The notes beneath the pieces are model-generated. The model was given only the letters and a program-made list of their open reading frames with translations, had not been told where the DNA came from and did not search any database. Shown here piece after piece: positions 8,621 through 17,765 of a stretch of 62,173 nucleotides of DNA. Origin of the DNA: an uncultured Porphyromonas sp. (lineage in GTDB: Bacteria; Bacteroidota; Bacteroidia; Bacteroidales; Porphyromonadaceae); assembly GCF_938023125.1 (NCBI RefSeq), contig NZ_CALHDW010000015.1:1-62173 (forward strand), given 5' to 3'. A program made the translations under genes and the position numbers. The stretch's first letter is position 1. Each line of letters starts with the position of its first letter.

Positions 8621-9862
8621 ATGGCTGAGGTAATGCCGCCGAAAGAGGATAGAAAGAATCCTCTCTGTGGACAACTTTTTTACTTTAATTGCGGTAATGA
8701 AGTTGCCCTAGCGCATCAGAGGAGTGTGAGCTATACGCCCCCTCGCATCATTCGGCAGATGAGGCGCGACCTTGCCTATCTTCCTGCTTGGATTGCCCCT
8801 AACCCTGAGCAGGATTGGGTTTGGTTGCCTTGTAATACCCCCCGATTCTCAAAAGAAATTCCCATCCCTCTTGCCCATGTGTTTGGGGCAGAAGAGGTGG
8901 ATTTGGGGAGGACAATTCATCACCCTTTGCGCCTCTCCCTTTGGGGGCCGGAGCCTACCCTTTGTCCTCTCTTTTCGCAATTTCGCTCGGGTTTCCCCCT
9001 GTTGGATATCCCCGACTCGTACTCTCGTCCTTACCCCTCTGAGTTATACGATCGGAGTTTGTCAGTGGAGTTATTACAAGAGTTACCTGTCCCCCCTAAA
9101 ATTATACCCCGATTTTGTTATACCGACGAGGAGCTGGAGGAGGCTTGTCTTTCGCTGGCTCCTGGGACTATTTTGGCAAAGCTCCCTTTTTCTTCTTCGG
9201 GTCGAGGGGTGCTACCTTACGTCTTGCCGTTGTCCCAAGAGAGCCGTCAAGCCCTCATGGCTCAGCGGCGAAAAAATGGAGTAGTCAGTCTAGAGCCCCT
9301 GCTTGATAAACTGGAAGATTGGGCTGCCGAGTACCAAATAGACGAAGAGGGACGAGTAGATTTCGTGGGCTTGTCGCACTTCGTTACGGAGAGATGCCGA
9401 TACCTATATAATGAGGTGTGTCACCCTCGGATCCTTTGGCAGAAGTTGGCTTCTGTAGTGGGGGAGCCGCAACTCGAGGCGGTGATAGCGGTACATCGAG
9501 ATTTCTTGCAGCGGAGAGTTGCCCCCCATTATCGAGGAGCTGTGGGGGTGGATATGCTCACCTATCGAGGGGTGCGTGGTGAGGTCTTGTTGCATCCTGC
9601 CGTCGAGGTCAATGTGCGCTCCACTATGGGATTATTGGCACACCGGCTCTATGAGCGTTTGGGAATGCCTGAGGCTCGTTATCGTTATCAAATAGCTTCG
9701 TTTGCTAAAAAAGGGGATGCTCTCGCATGGTCTCAAGCCTCGGAAGTTGCGAATCCCTCTCGCTTTGATGCTGACGCAAAGCTGCTTAGAGGGATCCTTC
9801 CGCTCCACCCGATAGATGCTGATACCCAATTTGTTGCCACTTTTAGCCTGCTTCACTCCTAG
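8621..9862 (+). CDS. Unrecognised protein with ATP-grasp-like C-terminal half
   Basis: I do not recognise the family by name. The 413-residue protein has FYFNCGNEVALA near its N-terminus, a glycine/serine loop KLPFSSSGRGV in the middle (about residue 190), and near residue 330 the pattern EVNVRSTMG. The loop and the E-x-N-x-R pattern recall the phosphate-binding loop and metal-ligand strand of ATP-grasp ligases. If so, it would ligate a carboxylate to an amine or thiol. No signal peptide is seen. The frame stays open upstream into RNase H (to 8540), but the ATG at 8621, 29 bases past the RNase H stop, is the better start. It is probably cotranscribed with the TPR and RNase H genes. Confidence 0.6.
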   Translation: MAEVMPPKEDRKNPLCGQLFYFNCGNEVALAHQRSVSYTPPRIIRQMRRDLAYLPAWIAPNPEQDWVWLPCNTPRFSKEIPIPLAHVFGAEEVDLGRTIHHPLRLSLWGPEPTLCPLFSQFRSGFPLLDIPDSYSRPYPSELYDRSLSVELLQELPVPPKIIPRFCYTDEELEEACLSLAPGTILAKLPFSSSGRGVLPYVLPLSQESRQALMAQRRKNGVVSLEPLLDKLEDWAAEYQIDEEGRVDFVGLSHFVTERCRYLYNEVCHPRILWQKLASVVGEPQLEAVIAVHRDFLQRRVAPHYRGAVGVDMLTYRGVRGEVLLHPAVEVNVRSTMGLLAHRLYERLGMPEARYRYQIASFAKKGDALAWSQASEVANPSRFDADAKLLRGILPLHPIDADTQFVATFSLLHS

Positions 9863-9979
9863 TAATTAGACTGATTTTAGAAGAAGTTTAGGCCTATATT
9901 TGAAATTAAATCACCTGCTTCCCCTATAAATTTTACCCTAAAAACCGAGTTGGGAATACCTAGGTTCGCATTTGTTTCT

Positions 9980-9987
9980 TACCTTTG
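9980..9987 (+). promoter_or_regulatory. Possible -7 element of the foldase gene
   Basis: TACCTTTG matches the Bacteroidota -7 consensus and lies 50 bases before the ATG at 10037. No clear -33 TTG is found at the usual spacing, so this is tentative. Confidence 0.4.
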
Positions 9988-10036
9988 CGCTTTGAATAGG
10001 TAGCAATTAACGAAGAATAAAAGATATAGTACATAT

Positions 10037-12181
10037 ATGGCTACATTACAGAAGATTCGTAACCGAGCCGGGCTCCTGATTGTCGTTATCGGGGTTGCCC
10101 TCCTTGCGTTTATTGTTGGAGACGGATTGCGTTCCGGCGGAACCCTCTTCCAGATGAGTAACAACTATGCCCTCAAGATTGACGGCGAAAAGATCAAGGC
10201 AGAAGACTATCACCAACGGTTGCAAGAGCTGCAAGAGGCTGCTGAAGCTAGTGGCAATCATCTTACGGATGAACAGCGTATGCAACTCAATAATCAGCTT
10301 GCCGAAGAGTACATCCAGAGCATTGCCCTAGAGAAAGAGGCTGGTGCCCTAGGTCTAAAGGTTACTCCCGAAGAGTTGATCGCCCTTGTATTAGGTGATG
10401 GCGTTTCCCCCGCATACCAAGCGCAGCAGTTTATCTCGCAGATGGGTATTAACCCCAGCGATCGCAATGCTGTGCAGATGTTCCTCGAACAAATTACAGA
10501 CAGTCAAATCGCCCAACTCCCTGCGGAGCAACAAGGGCAAATGCGAATGATCAAGAATAGTTGGGATGCACTCCTTCGCTCGCTACGTAATGAGCGTTTG
10601 GGCTCTAAGTTCAATGCGATCATGACTCGTAGCTATGCCATCAACAAGGTGGATGCCCAATTCCTTTCGGATGTACCCTCTCGTGATGTGGCTGTGGTGC
10701 GTACTCCTAGTACCATCCTTACCGACACTACGGTGCGTGCCACCGATGAAGAGGTTCGTGAGTACTACAATAAGCATCCTCGCATGTTTATCCAGAAGTA
10801 TCCTTTCACCCGTGTTGAGTACATCAATGTAGCTATTCGCCCCAGTGCCAAAGACTACTCCGATGCTTTAGCTTCTATGAATAAGACTCGTGCAAGCCTC
10901 CTCGCAGCAAGCGATGCCAGCATGGTTGCTCGCAGTCACTCTGAGGCTTTCGCTCCTGAGTATTACATGTCCGGGAAAGAGCTTCGTGAGATCCAAATGC
11001 CCTCTTCTCTCGTAGATTTTATTGAGTCTGCCGAGGTGGGTGCTGTTAATACTCCTACTATAGAAAACGATAGCTATTCACTCGTAAAGGTGATGGCAAA
11101 GAAGTCGGCTCCTGCTGGTGTTCAAGCTCGTATCATTGTACTTGACTCTCTGAATGCTACTAAGGCAGACAGTATCGTCGGTGCTATCAACGGTGGAGCT
11201 GCTTTTGCAGACATGGCTACACGCTACTCTGTAGACCCTCAGACCAAGGCTCAAGGTGGTTATATCATCTTCCAAGATCGCATGGGTATGCCGGATACAA
11301 CGCTCACAGAAGCTATGGCTACTATGCAAAAACTTGACACCCTTTACAAGGTGCCTGTAGGGCGTGCTTTCACCTCTACGCTAGGAGCAACCAAGGTTAT
11401 TATGCAGGTGGCTAAGGCAATGCCCGAAGCAACTAAGTACAAGATTGCTTATATCAACTTGCCTATTACCTTTAGCGAAAACACTTTTAGCGAAAAGTAT
11501 TCTACGATCAACAATATCTTGGCTAGCGGCAAGTCTTTTGATGAGATGGCCAAGGAAGCCGAAGCAAAGGGGCTCGAAGTAGTGCGCGATGCTCGTGTAG
11601 AACCTATCTCTATTAACCTTGCTAACATTCCTTCTTCTCGCGAAGTCGTAAGCTGGCTCTTGAAGGCAAAGGCCGGTGAGGTAAATGAGAAAGTATTTCG
11701 TTGTGGCGATGCCAACCTCGTTGTTGCTACGGTAAAAGAGCAGGTGCCTGCAGGTACACAACCTTTTGAGGATGTGAAGGAAGATATCCGCGACTATCTG
11801 ACTATGAGGAAGCGTGGAGACAAACTTGCAAGCGATTTGGAAGGAAAGAAGATTGCCGATCTCAATGGATATGCTGTGGCTATGCAGGCTACTGTAGATA
11901 CGATCCCCAGCGTAAGTTTGGTAGCTCGTGGCGCCGTTACGCCTATGTTGAGTGCACACGCTATGACTACGGCTATCAGCGCAATCTCTAAGCCATTCCG
12001 CTCGGGTACTGAGGTGATGGTAGTGCAGCCTCTTCGTGAGATTAAGACTCCCGTAGGTCAGTCTCAGGAGGCACAACTCAATCAGCAACGTCGTGCTTTG
12101 GGTCAAGGTCTTGGTTATAGAGCTTTCCAACAGCTCATGCGTGACATGGATATTGTGGACAATCGCGCCAAGTTCTTCTAA
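10037..12181 (+). CDS. Membrane-anchored periplasmic peptidyl-prolyl isomerase/chaperone (PpiD/SurA type)
   Basis: The 714-residue protein starts with a short basic segment and one membrane helix (about 11-28), followed by a SurA-like N-terminal chaperone region rich in Q/E helices (about 45-240). A parvulin-type rotamase segment lies at about 355-440 (ARIIVLDSLN...GGAAFADMATRYS...QGGYI), and a second weaker one further on. It would be anchored in the inner membrane and fold proteins in the periplasm, such as the many outer-membrane barrels and T9SS cargo of this organism. It stands alone between a candidate promoter and a terminator hairpin. Confidence 0.88.
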   Translation: MATLQKIRNRAGLLIVVIGVALLAFIVGDGLRSGGTLFQMSNNYALKIDGEKIKAEDYHQRLQELQEAAEASGNHLTDEQRMQLNNQLAEEYIQSIALEKEAGALGLKVTPEELIALVLGDGVSPAYQAQQFISQMGINPSDRNAVQMFLEQITDSQIAQLPAEQQGQMRMIKNSWDALLRSLRNERLGSKFNAIMTRSYAINKVDAQFLSDVPSRDVAVVRTPSTILTDTTVRATDEEVREYYNKHPRMFIQKYPFTRVEYINVAIRPSAKDYSDALASMNKTRASLLAASDASMVARSHSEAFAPEYYMSGKELREIQMPSSLVDFIESAEVGAVNTPTIENDSYSLVKVMAKKSAPAGVQARIIVLDSLNATKADSIVGAINGGAAFADMATRYSVDPQTKAQGGYIIFQDRMGMPDTTLTEAMATMQKLDTLYKVPVGRAFTSTLGATKVIMQVAKAMPEATKYKIAYINLPITFSENTFSEKYSTINNILASGKSFDEMAKEAEAKGLEVVRDARVEPISINLANIPSSREVVSWLLKAKAGEVNEKVFRCGDANLVVATVKEQVPAGTQPFEDVKEDIRDYLTMRKRGDKLASDLEGKKIADLNGYAVAMQATVDTIPSVSLVARGAVTPMLSAHAMTTAISAISKPFRSGTEVMVVQPLREIKTPVGQSQEAQLNQQRRALGQGLGYRAFQQLMRDMDIVDNRAKFF

Positions 12182-12234
12182 GCATAGAATAAGAAAATCT
12201 CTCTCTAAAGGGGACATCCCCCAGAGGTACTAAC

Positions 12235-12290
12235 AATCCGCCTCCGCAATGCCTTCTGACTAAGGGAAGGTGTGTGGGGCGGATTTCTTT
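12235..12290 (+). terminator. Terminator hairpin after the foldase gene
   Basis: AATCCGCC (12235-12242) pairs with GGCGGATT (12278-12285), with a smaller internal CCTTC/GAAGG pairing, followed by TCTTTTAT. It lies just before the next gene's ATG at 12304, so it may terminate or attenuate readthrough into it. Confidence 0.55.
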
Positions 12291-12303
12291 TATCCAGACC
12301 ATC

Positions 12304-12801
12304 ATGACGAGAATAGGAATTCTCTCCGATACGCACGGCTATTGGGATGAGCGTTACGCTCATTATTTAGGGGAGTGCGAGGCTATCTTTCATTGTGGAG
12401 ATATAGGCTCCCTTCTGCTTGCTGAGCGCTTGCAAGACATTGCGCCTCTCCGTGCTGTCTATGGAAATATAGACGATAGCGAAACTCGGCACCGCTTCCC
12501 CGAAACGCTCTCCGTAACGATAGAAAGGGTGCGCATTGCTCTCATCCATATCGGAGGCTACCCGGGGCGATATACGGCCGCAGCCAAAGAGCTGATCGCC
12601 CGTACTCAACCTCATCTGTTTCTCAGCGGTCACAGTCATATTCTCAAGGTGATGCCCGATCGCAAGAATAACCTCCTGCATATCAATCCCGGGGCGGCCG
12701 GGATACAAGGATGGCAGCCCGTGCGCACCTTAGTTCGTCTGGTGGTGGACGGAGAGCAGTTGCGAGATCTTGAGGTAATAGAGCTTTCCGGTTATCGTTA
12801 G
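12304..12801 (+). CDS. YfcE/MJ0936-type metallophosphodiesterase
   Basis: The 165-residue protein is a compact calcineurin-like phosphoesterase with all metal-binding motifs in order: D-T-H at residues 9-11 (SDTHGYW), GDIG, GNID, and the GHSH box late in the chain. Members hydrolyse phosphodiester substrates with Mn or Ni; the natural substrate is rarely known. The ATG at 12304 is preferred over the GTG at 12274, which would lie inside the terminator stem. Single-gene unit, followed by a weak hairpin. Confidence 0.92.
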   Translation: MTRIGILSDTHGYWDERYAHYLGECEAIFHCGDIGSLLLAERLQDIAPLRAVYGNIDDSETRHRFPETLSVTIERVRIALIHIGGYPGRYTAAAKELIARTQPHLFLSGHSHILKVMPDRKNNLLHINPGAAGIQGWQPVRTLVRLVVDGEQLRDLEVIELSGYR

Positions 12802-12811
12802 AGCACCTTTG

Positions 12812-12833
12812 AGGGCTTTTCTTAGCCCTTCTT
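12812..12833 (+). terminator. Weak terminator-like hairpin
   Basis: AGGGCT (12812-12817) and AGCCCT (12824-12829) form a six-base stem with a T-rich loop, followed by TCTTC, 11 bases past the YfcE stop. The stem is short. Confidence 0.35.
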
Positions 12834-12976
12834 CGCCTCCGGTTGTGGGGCCCCTTCTCCTGCATGTAGCCCTTTCTCTCCGGGGGAGAGTAGGCTCTTC
12901 TTTCTCATGGATTGGAGGAGAGCCCCGGCCAATAAGGGGAAGGCTTTCTCTTTTGGACGAGAATTTTCCTTTAGGT

Positions 12977-13008
12977 GTTGCAGGAAAAGAAAATAAGTAG
13001 TACCTTTG
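12977..13008 (+). promoter_or_regulatory. Bacteroidota-type promoter for tRNA-Met
   Basis: GTTG (12977-12980) is followed after 20 bases by TACCTTTG (13001-13008). The tRNA starts 74 bases downstream. This is one of the clearest -33/-7 pairs in the window. Confidence 0.7.
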
Positions 13009-13081
13009 CACTGCTTTCTGAGAGAGTGGCTTGAAGTAGAGGCTTTAGCTCCGCTCCCTTCCAAATAGATGGAGAGTAGAT

Positions 13082-13155
13082 GGCGAGATAGCTCAGCTGG
13101 TTAGAGCGCATGATTCATAATCATGAGGTCCCCGGTTCAATCCCGGGTCTCGCTA
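13082..13155 (+). tRNA. tRNA-Met (CAT), elongator type
   Basis: A 74-base cloverleaf starts GGCGAGATAGCTCAG. The anticodon loop ATTCATAAT holds CAT and the discriminator is A. CCA is not encoded. The acceptor G1-U72 pair and G4-A5 resemble elongator tRNA-Met of other bacteria rather than Ile2. Confidence 0.95.
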
Positions 13156-13204
13156 CACATTTGCTGCGCGTTTTGTGCGCGTTTCATGTTTTTTTTTGTT
13201 TAGG

Positions 13205-13232
13205 GCTCCCTTTTTCAAAGGGAGCTTTTTTT
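13205..13232 (+). terminator. Rho-independent terminator after tRNA-Met
   Basis: GCTCCCTTT (13205-13213) and AAAGGGAGC (13217-13225) form a perfect nine-base stem with a three-base loop, followed by seven T residues. Confidence 0.88.
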
Positions 13233-13332
13233 ATTCCCTCATAGAGTGTGTCTGTGGAGGACGCTTATTCTATAGAGCCCTTGTTGTATCAAGCGGAGGC
13301 TGAAGGAGAGAGCGATATAGAGGGATATAAGA

Positions 13333-13368
13333 AAGCCCTGCCTAGAGAGATCTCTCTGGGCAGGGCTT
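13333..13368 (-). terminator. Terminator of the cytochrome bd operon
   Basis: AAGCCCTGCC (13333-13342) pairs with GGCAGGGCTT (13359-13368), and the interior AGAGAGAT/ATCTCTCT extends the stem almost to closure. On the minus strand TTTCTTATAT follows. It lies 22 bases past the cydB stop. Confidence 0.8.
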
Positions 13369-13389
13369 AGAATTACGGAGGAGGTAAAG

Positions 13390-14553
13390 TTAGTAAGTAT
13401 GGTGACTATCTTCGATCTCCTTACGAGTCATCTTTTTCTTGTCAATAGAGCGCCAAGCATAGAAGATATAAGCGAGCACAAAGGGTATCAATAGAGATAC
13501 AATGCTCATCGCTTGTAGGGTGTAAGGGCTTGAAGAACTATTGCGCAAGGTTAGGGAGCTTTGCATATCGAAGAGGGAGGGATAGTAGGCAGTATTGTTC
13601 CATCCTGCAACGAGTAGTAATCCAAGAACAGCAAGTACAACCCCTACGCCTTCTACCCAAATACCTTTGCGGAATGCGGGCTTAAAGAGGGTTAGAGCAA
13701 TGCCTGCAAGCACGAGTACAACCCCTATCAAGAAAACGATAAGTACGATGGGCATAGCCAAGAGGTTATGCAGATACTTATAATTTTCGAGGCTGATAAC
13801 GCCCGAGGTTGGGTCTTCGGTATATCCGGTTGTCGTCAGTAGGAAGACAACGTAAGCTACAAAGAACACCACAAAGATGAGGGCGTTAGGAAGGAGTGCC
13901 TTCTTAGCTTTGGTTTGGAGAGCCTCATCGTCGATGCTATTGATGAAGTAGAGAAGGGCTGTAGTACGAGCCAAGAAGAGTACGGCAATACCCAACACGA
14001 GGTTCCATGGGTTGAGCACGGCTTCCAATCCGTGTAGCTGGATGCCATGATAGGGTTGCCATGCAGAGATGGGGCCCGCAGCTTGAGTGAAATTATAGAT
14101 CACCGACTTGTCTACGAGGAAGTTCCCTCCGGTAAATAGGGTTGATACCGCAGCTCCAAGCAATACAGGCGCCAAAATACCATTAAGTACAAGGAAGGTA
14201 TGGAAGGTCTTTTTACCCCATACGTTACCATGCTTTGACTGGTATTCGTAGGATACGGCTTGGATAACAAAGCAGAAGAGTATGAGCATCCAAACCCAGT
14301 AGGCTCCGCCAAAGCTAGTGGAGTAGAAGAGGGGGAAGGAGGCGAAGAAGGCTCCACCAAAGGTTACAAGGGTCGTAAGGGTAAACTCCCATTTTCGCCC
14401 TGTGGAGTTAATGATCATCTTCTGTAGTGTGACGTCTTTTTGCCAAGGCCAAATGAAGGTTTGACCTCCCTGCACGAAAAGCAAGAATACAAGCAACGCC
14501 CCTAACAGCGAGACGAGTAGCCACCAATAGTGTTGAAAAAATGAATAGTCCAT
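13390..14553 (-). CDS. cydB: Cytochrome bd oxidase subunit II
   Basis: The 387-residue, highly hydrophobic protein begins MDYSFFQHYWWLLV and shows the CydB pattern of about nine helices, with the conserved early region GGQTFIWPW and later segments typical of the family. With CydA it forms the high-affinity quinol oxidase in the inner membrane, allowing growth and oxygen scavenging at very low oxygen. This is expected for an oral or gut anaerobe that tolerates traces of oxygen. It is the last gene of the DUF4492-cydA-cydB unit, 27 bases after cydA, and is followed by a strong terminator. Confidence 0.95.
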   Translation of the reverse strand: MDYSFFQHYWWLLVSLLGALLVFLLFVQGGQTFIWPWQKDVTLQKMIINSTGRKWEFTLTTLVTFGGAFFASFPLFYSTSFGGAYWVWMLILFCFVIQAVSYEYQSKHGNVWGKKTFHTFLVLNGILAPVLLGAAVSTLFTGGNFLVDKSVIYNFTQAAGPISAWQPYHGIQLHGLEAVLNPWNLVLGIAVLFLARTTALLYFINSIDDEALQTKAKKALLPNALIFVVFFVAYVVFLLTTTGYTEDPTSGVISLENYKYLHNLLAMPIVLIVFLIGVVLVLAGIALTLFKPAFRKGIWVEGVGVVLAVLGLLLVAGWNNTAYYPSLFDMQSSLTLRNSSSSPYTLQAMSIVSLLIPFVLAYIFYAWRSIDKKKMTRKEIEDSHHTY

Positions 14554-14580
14554 AGTCTCTTTTCTTTTGCTTATAGGGGA

Positions 14581-16182
14581 TTATTGATTAGTTTCTTCGG
14601 GGGAGGTGCCGTGTTGTGCGGGACCTTCTTTTACTGATTTCACCATGATATTGATCTCTGCCACTAGGAGTACCGTAAAGAGTAGGGCAAAGAGAGCAAA
14701 TGTGATCATTACGCTAGAAGCCTCTATTGAGGATACTGCAGCTCGTACGGGGAGGATGTCTTGGATGGTCCAAGGCTGGCGTCCGAGTTCGGCTACAATC
14801 CATCCGGATTGGCTTGCGAGGTAAACTAGGGGAAGGCATACGATGGTTAGCATATGGAACCAGCGCATCTTGCTGTACTTCTCGGGCTTGCGTGCGAAAA
14901 TAGTGGCAAACAGGAGCACGAGGATAAAGAGGAGCCCACACCCTACCATTATACGGAATGAGAAGTAGTTCATGGGAACATTGGGGATGAGCTCACTGCG
15001 GTCGTTGATGTGCCCATAGCCGAAGTAGGGGAAGTTCTCCTGAATGATCTTGTTTTGAGCATCCATCTCGGTTTGGTCTCCGGCCTTCATAGCTTCGTGG
15101 TACTGAGTAAGGGCCGCAAGAGCAGTGCGCCCGCGTTCCATCTTTTCTTCAGCGCTGAGGGCAATAGAGCCATCGGGGAGGTAATATCCCCCATCTAGCA
15201 AGTTGTTAATGCCGGGGACATAGCCATCGGGCGTGTGGGTAGCCATAAGAGAAAGCATCTTGGGTACCTTTATATTAAAGTGGAAAGCCTCTTCTCCTTC
15301 GGCCGGTACCTCACTCTTGGGGAGGCCAAATAGGCTAAGAGAGGCTCCGCCTTCGAGAGATTTTCCCTCCGGAGTGTTCATGCCGCCATTGTAGAGACCC
15401 TCCATGGCGGCTAGTTTCATAGGTTGACGCTCGGCCACATTCACTGCGCTTGTATCGCCCGTGAAGGCCGTAAGGAGAGCGGCGATAAGCCCAAAGGGTG
15501 CTATTATGCGAGCATTGGCAAGCGCAAACTCATGGTGCTTTTTATCCTTGCGGAGCATATAGTAGGCACATATGGCAAGGGCAAATATAGAGCCGAGTAG
15601 CCAAGAAGAGGTAACTGTATGCCAGAACTTATTGATGGCAGTAGAGGAGAGAGCCACCGCCCAGAAGTCCGCCATCTCGCTGCGTACCGTCGCAGGGTTG
15701 AAAACCACCCCTTGAGGATCTTGCATCCATGAGTTGGCGATAAGAATCCAAACTGCCGATAGGGTAGCCCCAATCACGGTGAGCCATGTAGAGGCGAGGT
15801 GGAAGCGAGGGGTTACCTTGTTCCATCCGAAGAACATAACGGCAATGAAGGTTGCTTCCATAAAGAAGGCCAAAATACCCTCAATGGCAAGGGGCGCTCC
15901 GAAGATGTCGCCCACGAGCCAGCTATAGTTCGACCAGTTGGTCCCGAACTCAAACTCTAGGATAATACCCGTAGCTACACCAATGGCGAAGTTGATACCA
16001 AAGAGCTTTTGCCAAAACTGAGCCCAGAGCTTCCACTCCGGTTTGCGTGTGCGATAGTACTTTGTCTCCGCTAGAGACATGATAATACCTAGCCCCAGGG
16101 TGAGTGGCACAAAGATCCAGTGATAGCAGGCCGTGAGGGCAAATTGTGCCCTCGACCAAGTAAGTAATGCTTCAATTTCCAT
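14581..16182 (-). CDS. cydA: Cytochrome bd oxidase subunit I
   Basis: The 533-residue protein contains the haem ligands and proton-path residues of CydA. His21 (in TACYHW) corresponds to the haem b595 ligand. Two glutamates eight residues apart (IEGILAFFMEATF) are the known E99/E107 pair, and FWHTVTSSW carries the haem b558 ligand His. The quinol-binding loop is present. It catalyses quinol oxidation with reduction of oxygen to water. It lies between DUF4492 and cydB. Confidence 0.97.
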   Translation of the reverse strand: MEIEALLTWSRAQFALTACYHWIFVPLTLGLGIIMSLAETKYYRTRKPEWKLWAQFWQKLFGINFAIGVATGIILEFEFGTNWSNYSWLVGDIFGAPLAIEGILAFFMEATFIAVMFFGWNKVTPRFHLASTWLTVIGATLSAVWILIANSWMQDPQGVVFNPATVRSEMADFWAVALSSTAINKFWHTVTSSWLLGSIFALAICAYYMLRKDKKHHEFALANARIIAPFGLIAALLTAFTGDTSAVNVAERQPMKLAAMEGLYNGGMNTPEGKSLEGGASLSLFGLPKSEVPAEGEEAFHFNIKVPKMLSLMATHTPDGYVPGINNLLDGGYYLPDGSIALSAEEKMERGRTALAALTQYHEAMKAGDQTEMDAQNKIIQENFPYFGYGHINDRSELIPNVPMNYFSFRIMVGCGLLFILVLLFATIFARKPEKYSKMRWFHMLTIVCLPLVYLASQSGWIVAELGRQPWTIQDILPVRAAVSSIEASSVMITFALFALLFTVLLVAEINIMVKSVKEGPAQHGTSPEETNQ

Positions 16183-16229
16183 ATCGTTATTATATTATTT
16201 CCTTCTCTTTCAGTCTCCCCAAAGAAGGG

Positions 16230-16469
16230 TTACTTCTCGTGCGTGATTTGCTCCATAACAAAGTTGGCTTGCTGCTCTTTGTCCCCCTGCTGCTCCACAA
16301 CGCGTGGGAAGAAAAAGGGGCGTAAGATGGCAAACATGATAAACAATTTGATTAGGGCAAGAGTCCACAAAACCTTAGAGGTGCGACTCATGGAGCGAAA
16401 CCCATCGTAGTAGAGATAAAAGGCTCTGCGCCAAAAAGGAGCCTTCTTTACTTCTGTCTTACCATTCAT
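16230..16469 (-). CDS. DUF4492 small membrane protein of the cyd operon
   Basis: The 79-residue protein has a basic N-terminus (KKAPFWRRAFYLYYDGFRSM), one membrane helix (about 33-55) and a charged tail. It matches DUF4492, which in Bacteroidota is found immediately upstream of cydA. By position it may be a small accessory or assembly subunit of the bd oxidase, comparable in role to CydX, but this is inference. A TACTTTTG (16573-16566, minus strand) about 97 bases upstream is a possible -7 element for the operon. Confidence 0.85.
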   Translation of the reverse strand: MNGKTEVKKAPFWRRAFYLYYDGFRSMSRTSKVLWTLALIKLFIMFAILRPFFFPRVVEQQGDKEQQANFVMEQITHEK

Positions 16470-16817
16470 AATTGTCTATATACTATGTTATTCCCATCTT
16501 GTGCTTTTGTCAAGAATGGGAACGATTTTGTATTTGAATCCCGATTTTGTCGGCTTCTTTTGGTGCAAAAGTAGGAATTTTTTCTCTTATGCGCTATTTT
16601 TGAATACTTGTTGTGGGTTGTTGTTATTGATTTGGTTTTCTTTCTGAGGTGGGGAGCTTGATAATCAGCCAAGCGTGAATTAACAAGAGTTCTAGGCAGA
16701 AAAGAGGGGGGGGATACTGGGTGAAAAAAGATTTGGAATAGGCCTAAAAATAAAAACTTTCTACCCAGAAAGAGACTTCGGTTCTGGGTGATTTTCTTTT
16801 CAAAATTAGCCAGAGGG
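16470..16817. other. Intergenic gap with alternative hairpins and TAGGCCTA
   Basis: No gene is supported. The gap holds TAGGCCTA (16739-16746) and a hairpin, ACCCAGAA (16763-16770) with TTCTGGGT (16782-16789), followed by T-rich sequence. A further CTGGGTG at about 16718 could pair alternatively with the first arm. No transcript is known to enter from either side, so its role is unclear. Confidence 0.45.
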
Positions 16818-16848
16818 GTTGTACATTCAAAGTTTATTATTACCTTTG
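16818..16848 (+). promoter_or_regulatory. Bacteroidota-type promoter for tRNA-Cys
   Basis: GTTG (16818-16821) and TACCTTTG (16841-16848) are separated by 19 bases, 48 bases before the tRNA. Confidence 0.7.
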
Positions 16849-16896
16849 TGCCACGAAACGGGGGAGACCTTTGCGTTCGTGCTCTCACCGAGAGAT

Positions 16897-16967
16897 GGTT
16901 CGTTAGCCAAGTGGTTAGGCACCGGTCTGCAAAACCGTCTACGGCGGTTCGATTCCGCCACGAACCT
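16897..16967 (+). tRNA. tRNA-Cys (GCA)
   Basis: A 71-base cloverleaf starts GGTTCGTTAGCCAAG. The anticodon loop CTGCAAA gives GCA, and the discriminator is T, the expected U73 identity base of tRNA-Cys. Confidence 0.96.
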
Positions 16968-17166
16968 CACTAAGAGGAGTACTGTGACACTCTATAGCGG
17001 AGTGGCATTTGTGCTCCTTCTTTTTTTATAAGAGGTAAGGCCCACTCTTCTTCTCCGCCACCCCTCTGAGCCAACAGAAGGCACCCGATGTGCTTTTGGT
17101 GTACTGAGAAAGTGGAAACAGAGAGGTTGGGGACCGTTTGTTATGCAAGGTTATCGGAAAAAGCAC

Positions 17167-17174
17167 TAACTTTG
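17167..17174 (+). promoter_or_regulatory. Possible -7 element of the yceD-rpmF unit
   Basis: TAACTTTG fits TAnnTTTG, 60 bases before yceD. The nearest TTTG upstream is 26 bases away, longer than the norm. Confidence 0.35.
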
Positions 17175-17233
17175 CAGGGAAAGTTTGACGAGCATCTAGG
17201 TGCCCGTTTGCAATAAGACGCTAGAATAGAAGC

Positions 17234-17734
17234 ATGGTAGAAGCGCGTTACATACTTAGCCTTAGAGGGTTACCCGATGGTGAGTTTGATATTGTCTATA
17301 CCCTAGATGATTCCTTTCTCGCAGCTATCGAGGGGTTCGACATCTTTGGGGGAGACGTAAAAGTAACGCTGGAGGGGACGCGTAGTGGAGATAATTTTGA
17401 GATCGACTTCGTGCTAGAGGGCACGGTTCGTACGCTTTGCGACCGCTGTAATGCGCCCCTTGATACGGAGATTGAGGCTGTCTTCCCAATGAATTTTGCT
17501 CTTGGAGCAGAGACAAAGGAGATCTCCGATAGCGACTTTATGGTGTCGCGCAACGAGCCGGAGATGGGCTTAGACGAGATTCTTTGGCAGTTGGTGGTTT
17601 TGGCCATGCCTATGCGCAAAGTGCACGAAGAAGGTGCTTGCAGCGAAGAGGTAGAGACCTTTTTTCTCCATCAGCAGCAGAACGCCAAAGATCCTCGTTG
17701 GTCAGACCTCGAGCAAATACAATTCGACAAATAA
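17234..17734 (+). CDS. yceD: YceD/DUF177 family protein
   Basis: The 166-residue protein is a DUF177 member. It shows the CDRCNAPL cysteine pair after the VRTL strand, the acidic central region, the PMRKVHEEGAC segment and the C-terminal DPRW motif. In other bacteria and plants this family is needed for 23S rRNA accumulation, and the gene almost always precedes rpmF, as it does here (31 bases). It probably acts in the cytoplasm in large-subunit assembly. Confidence 0.92.
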   Translation: MVEARYILSLRGLPDGEFDIVYTLDDSFLAAIEGFDIFGGDVKVTLEGTRSGDNFEIDFVLEGTVRTLCDRCNAPLDTEIEAVFPMNFALGAETKEISDSDFMVSRNEPEMGLDEILWQLVVLAMPMRKVHEEGACSEEVETFFLHQQQNAKDPRWSDLEQIQFDK

Positions 17735-17765
17735 TAAATAAGTAAGAATATAAAGGAATCAAACA

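Noticed and set aside
16466..16888. A 140-codon minus-strand frame upstream of the cyd operon
   Set aside because: Low-complexity composition, covers promoter and tRNA flank, no family features.
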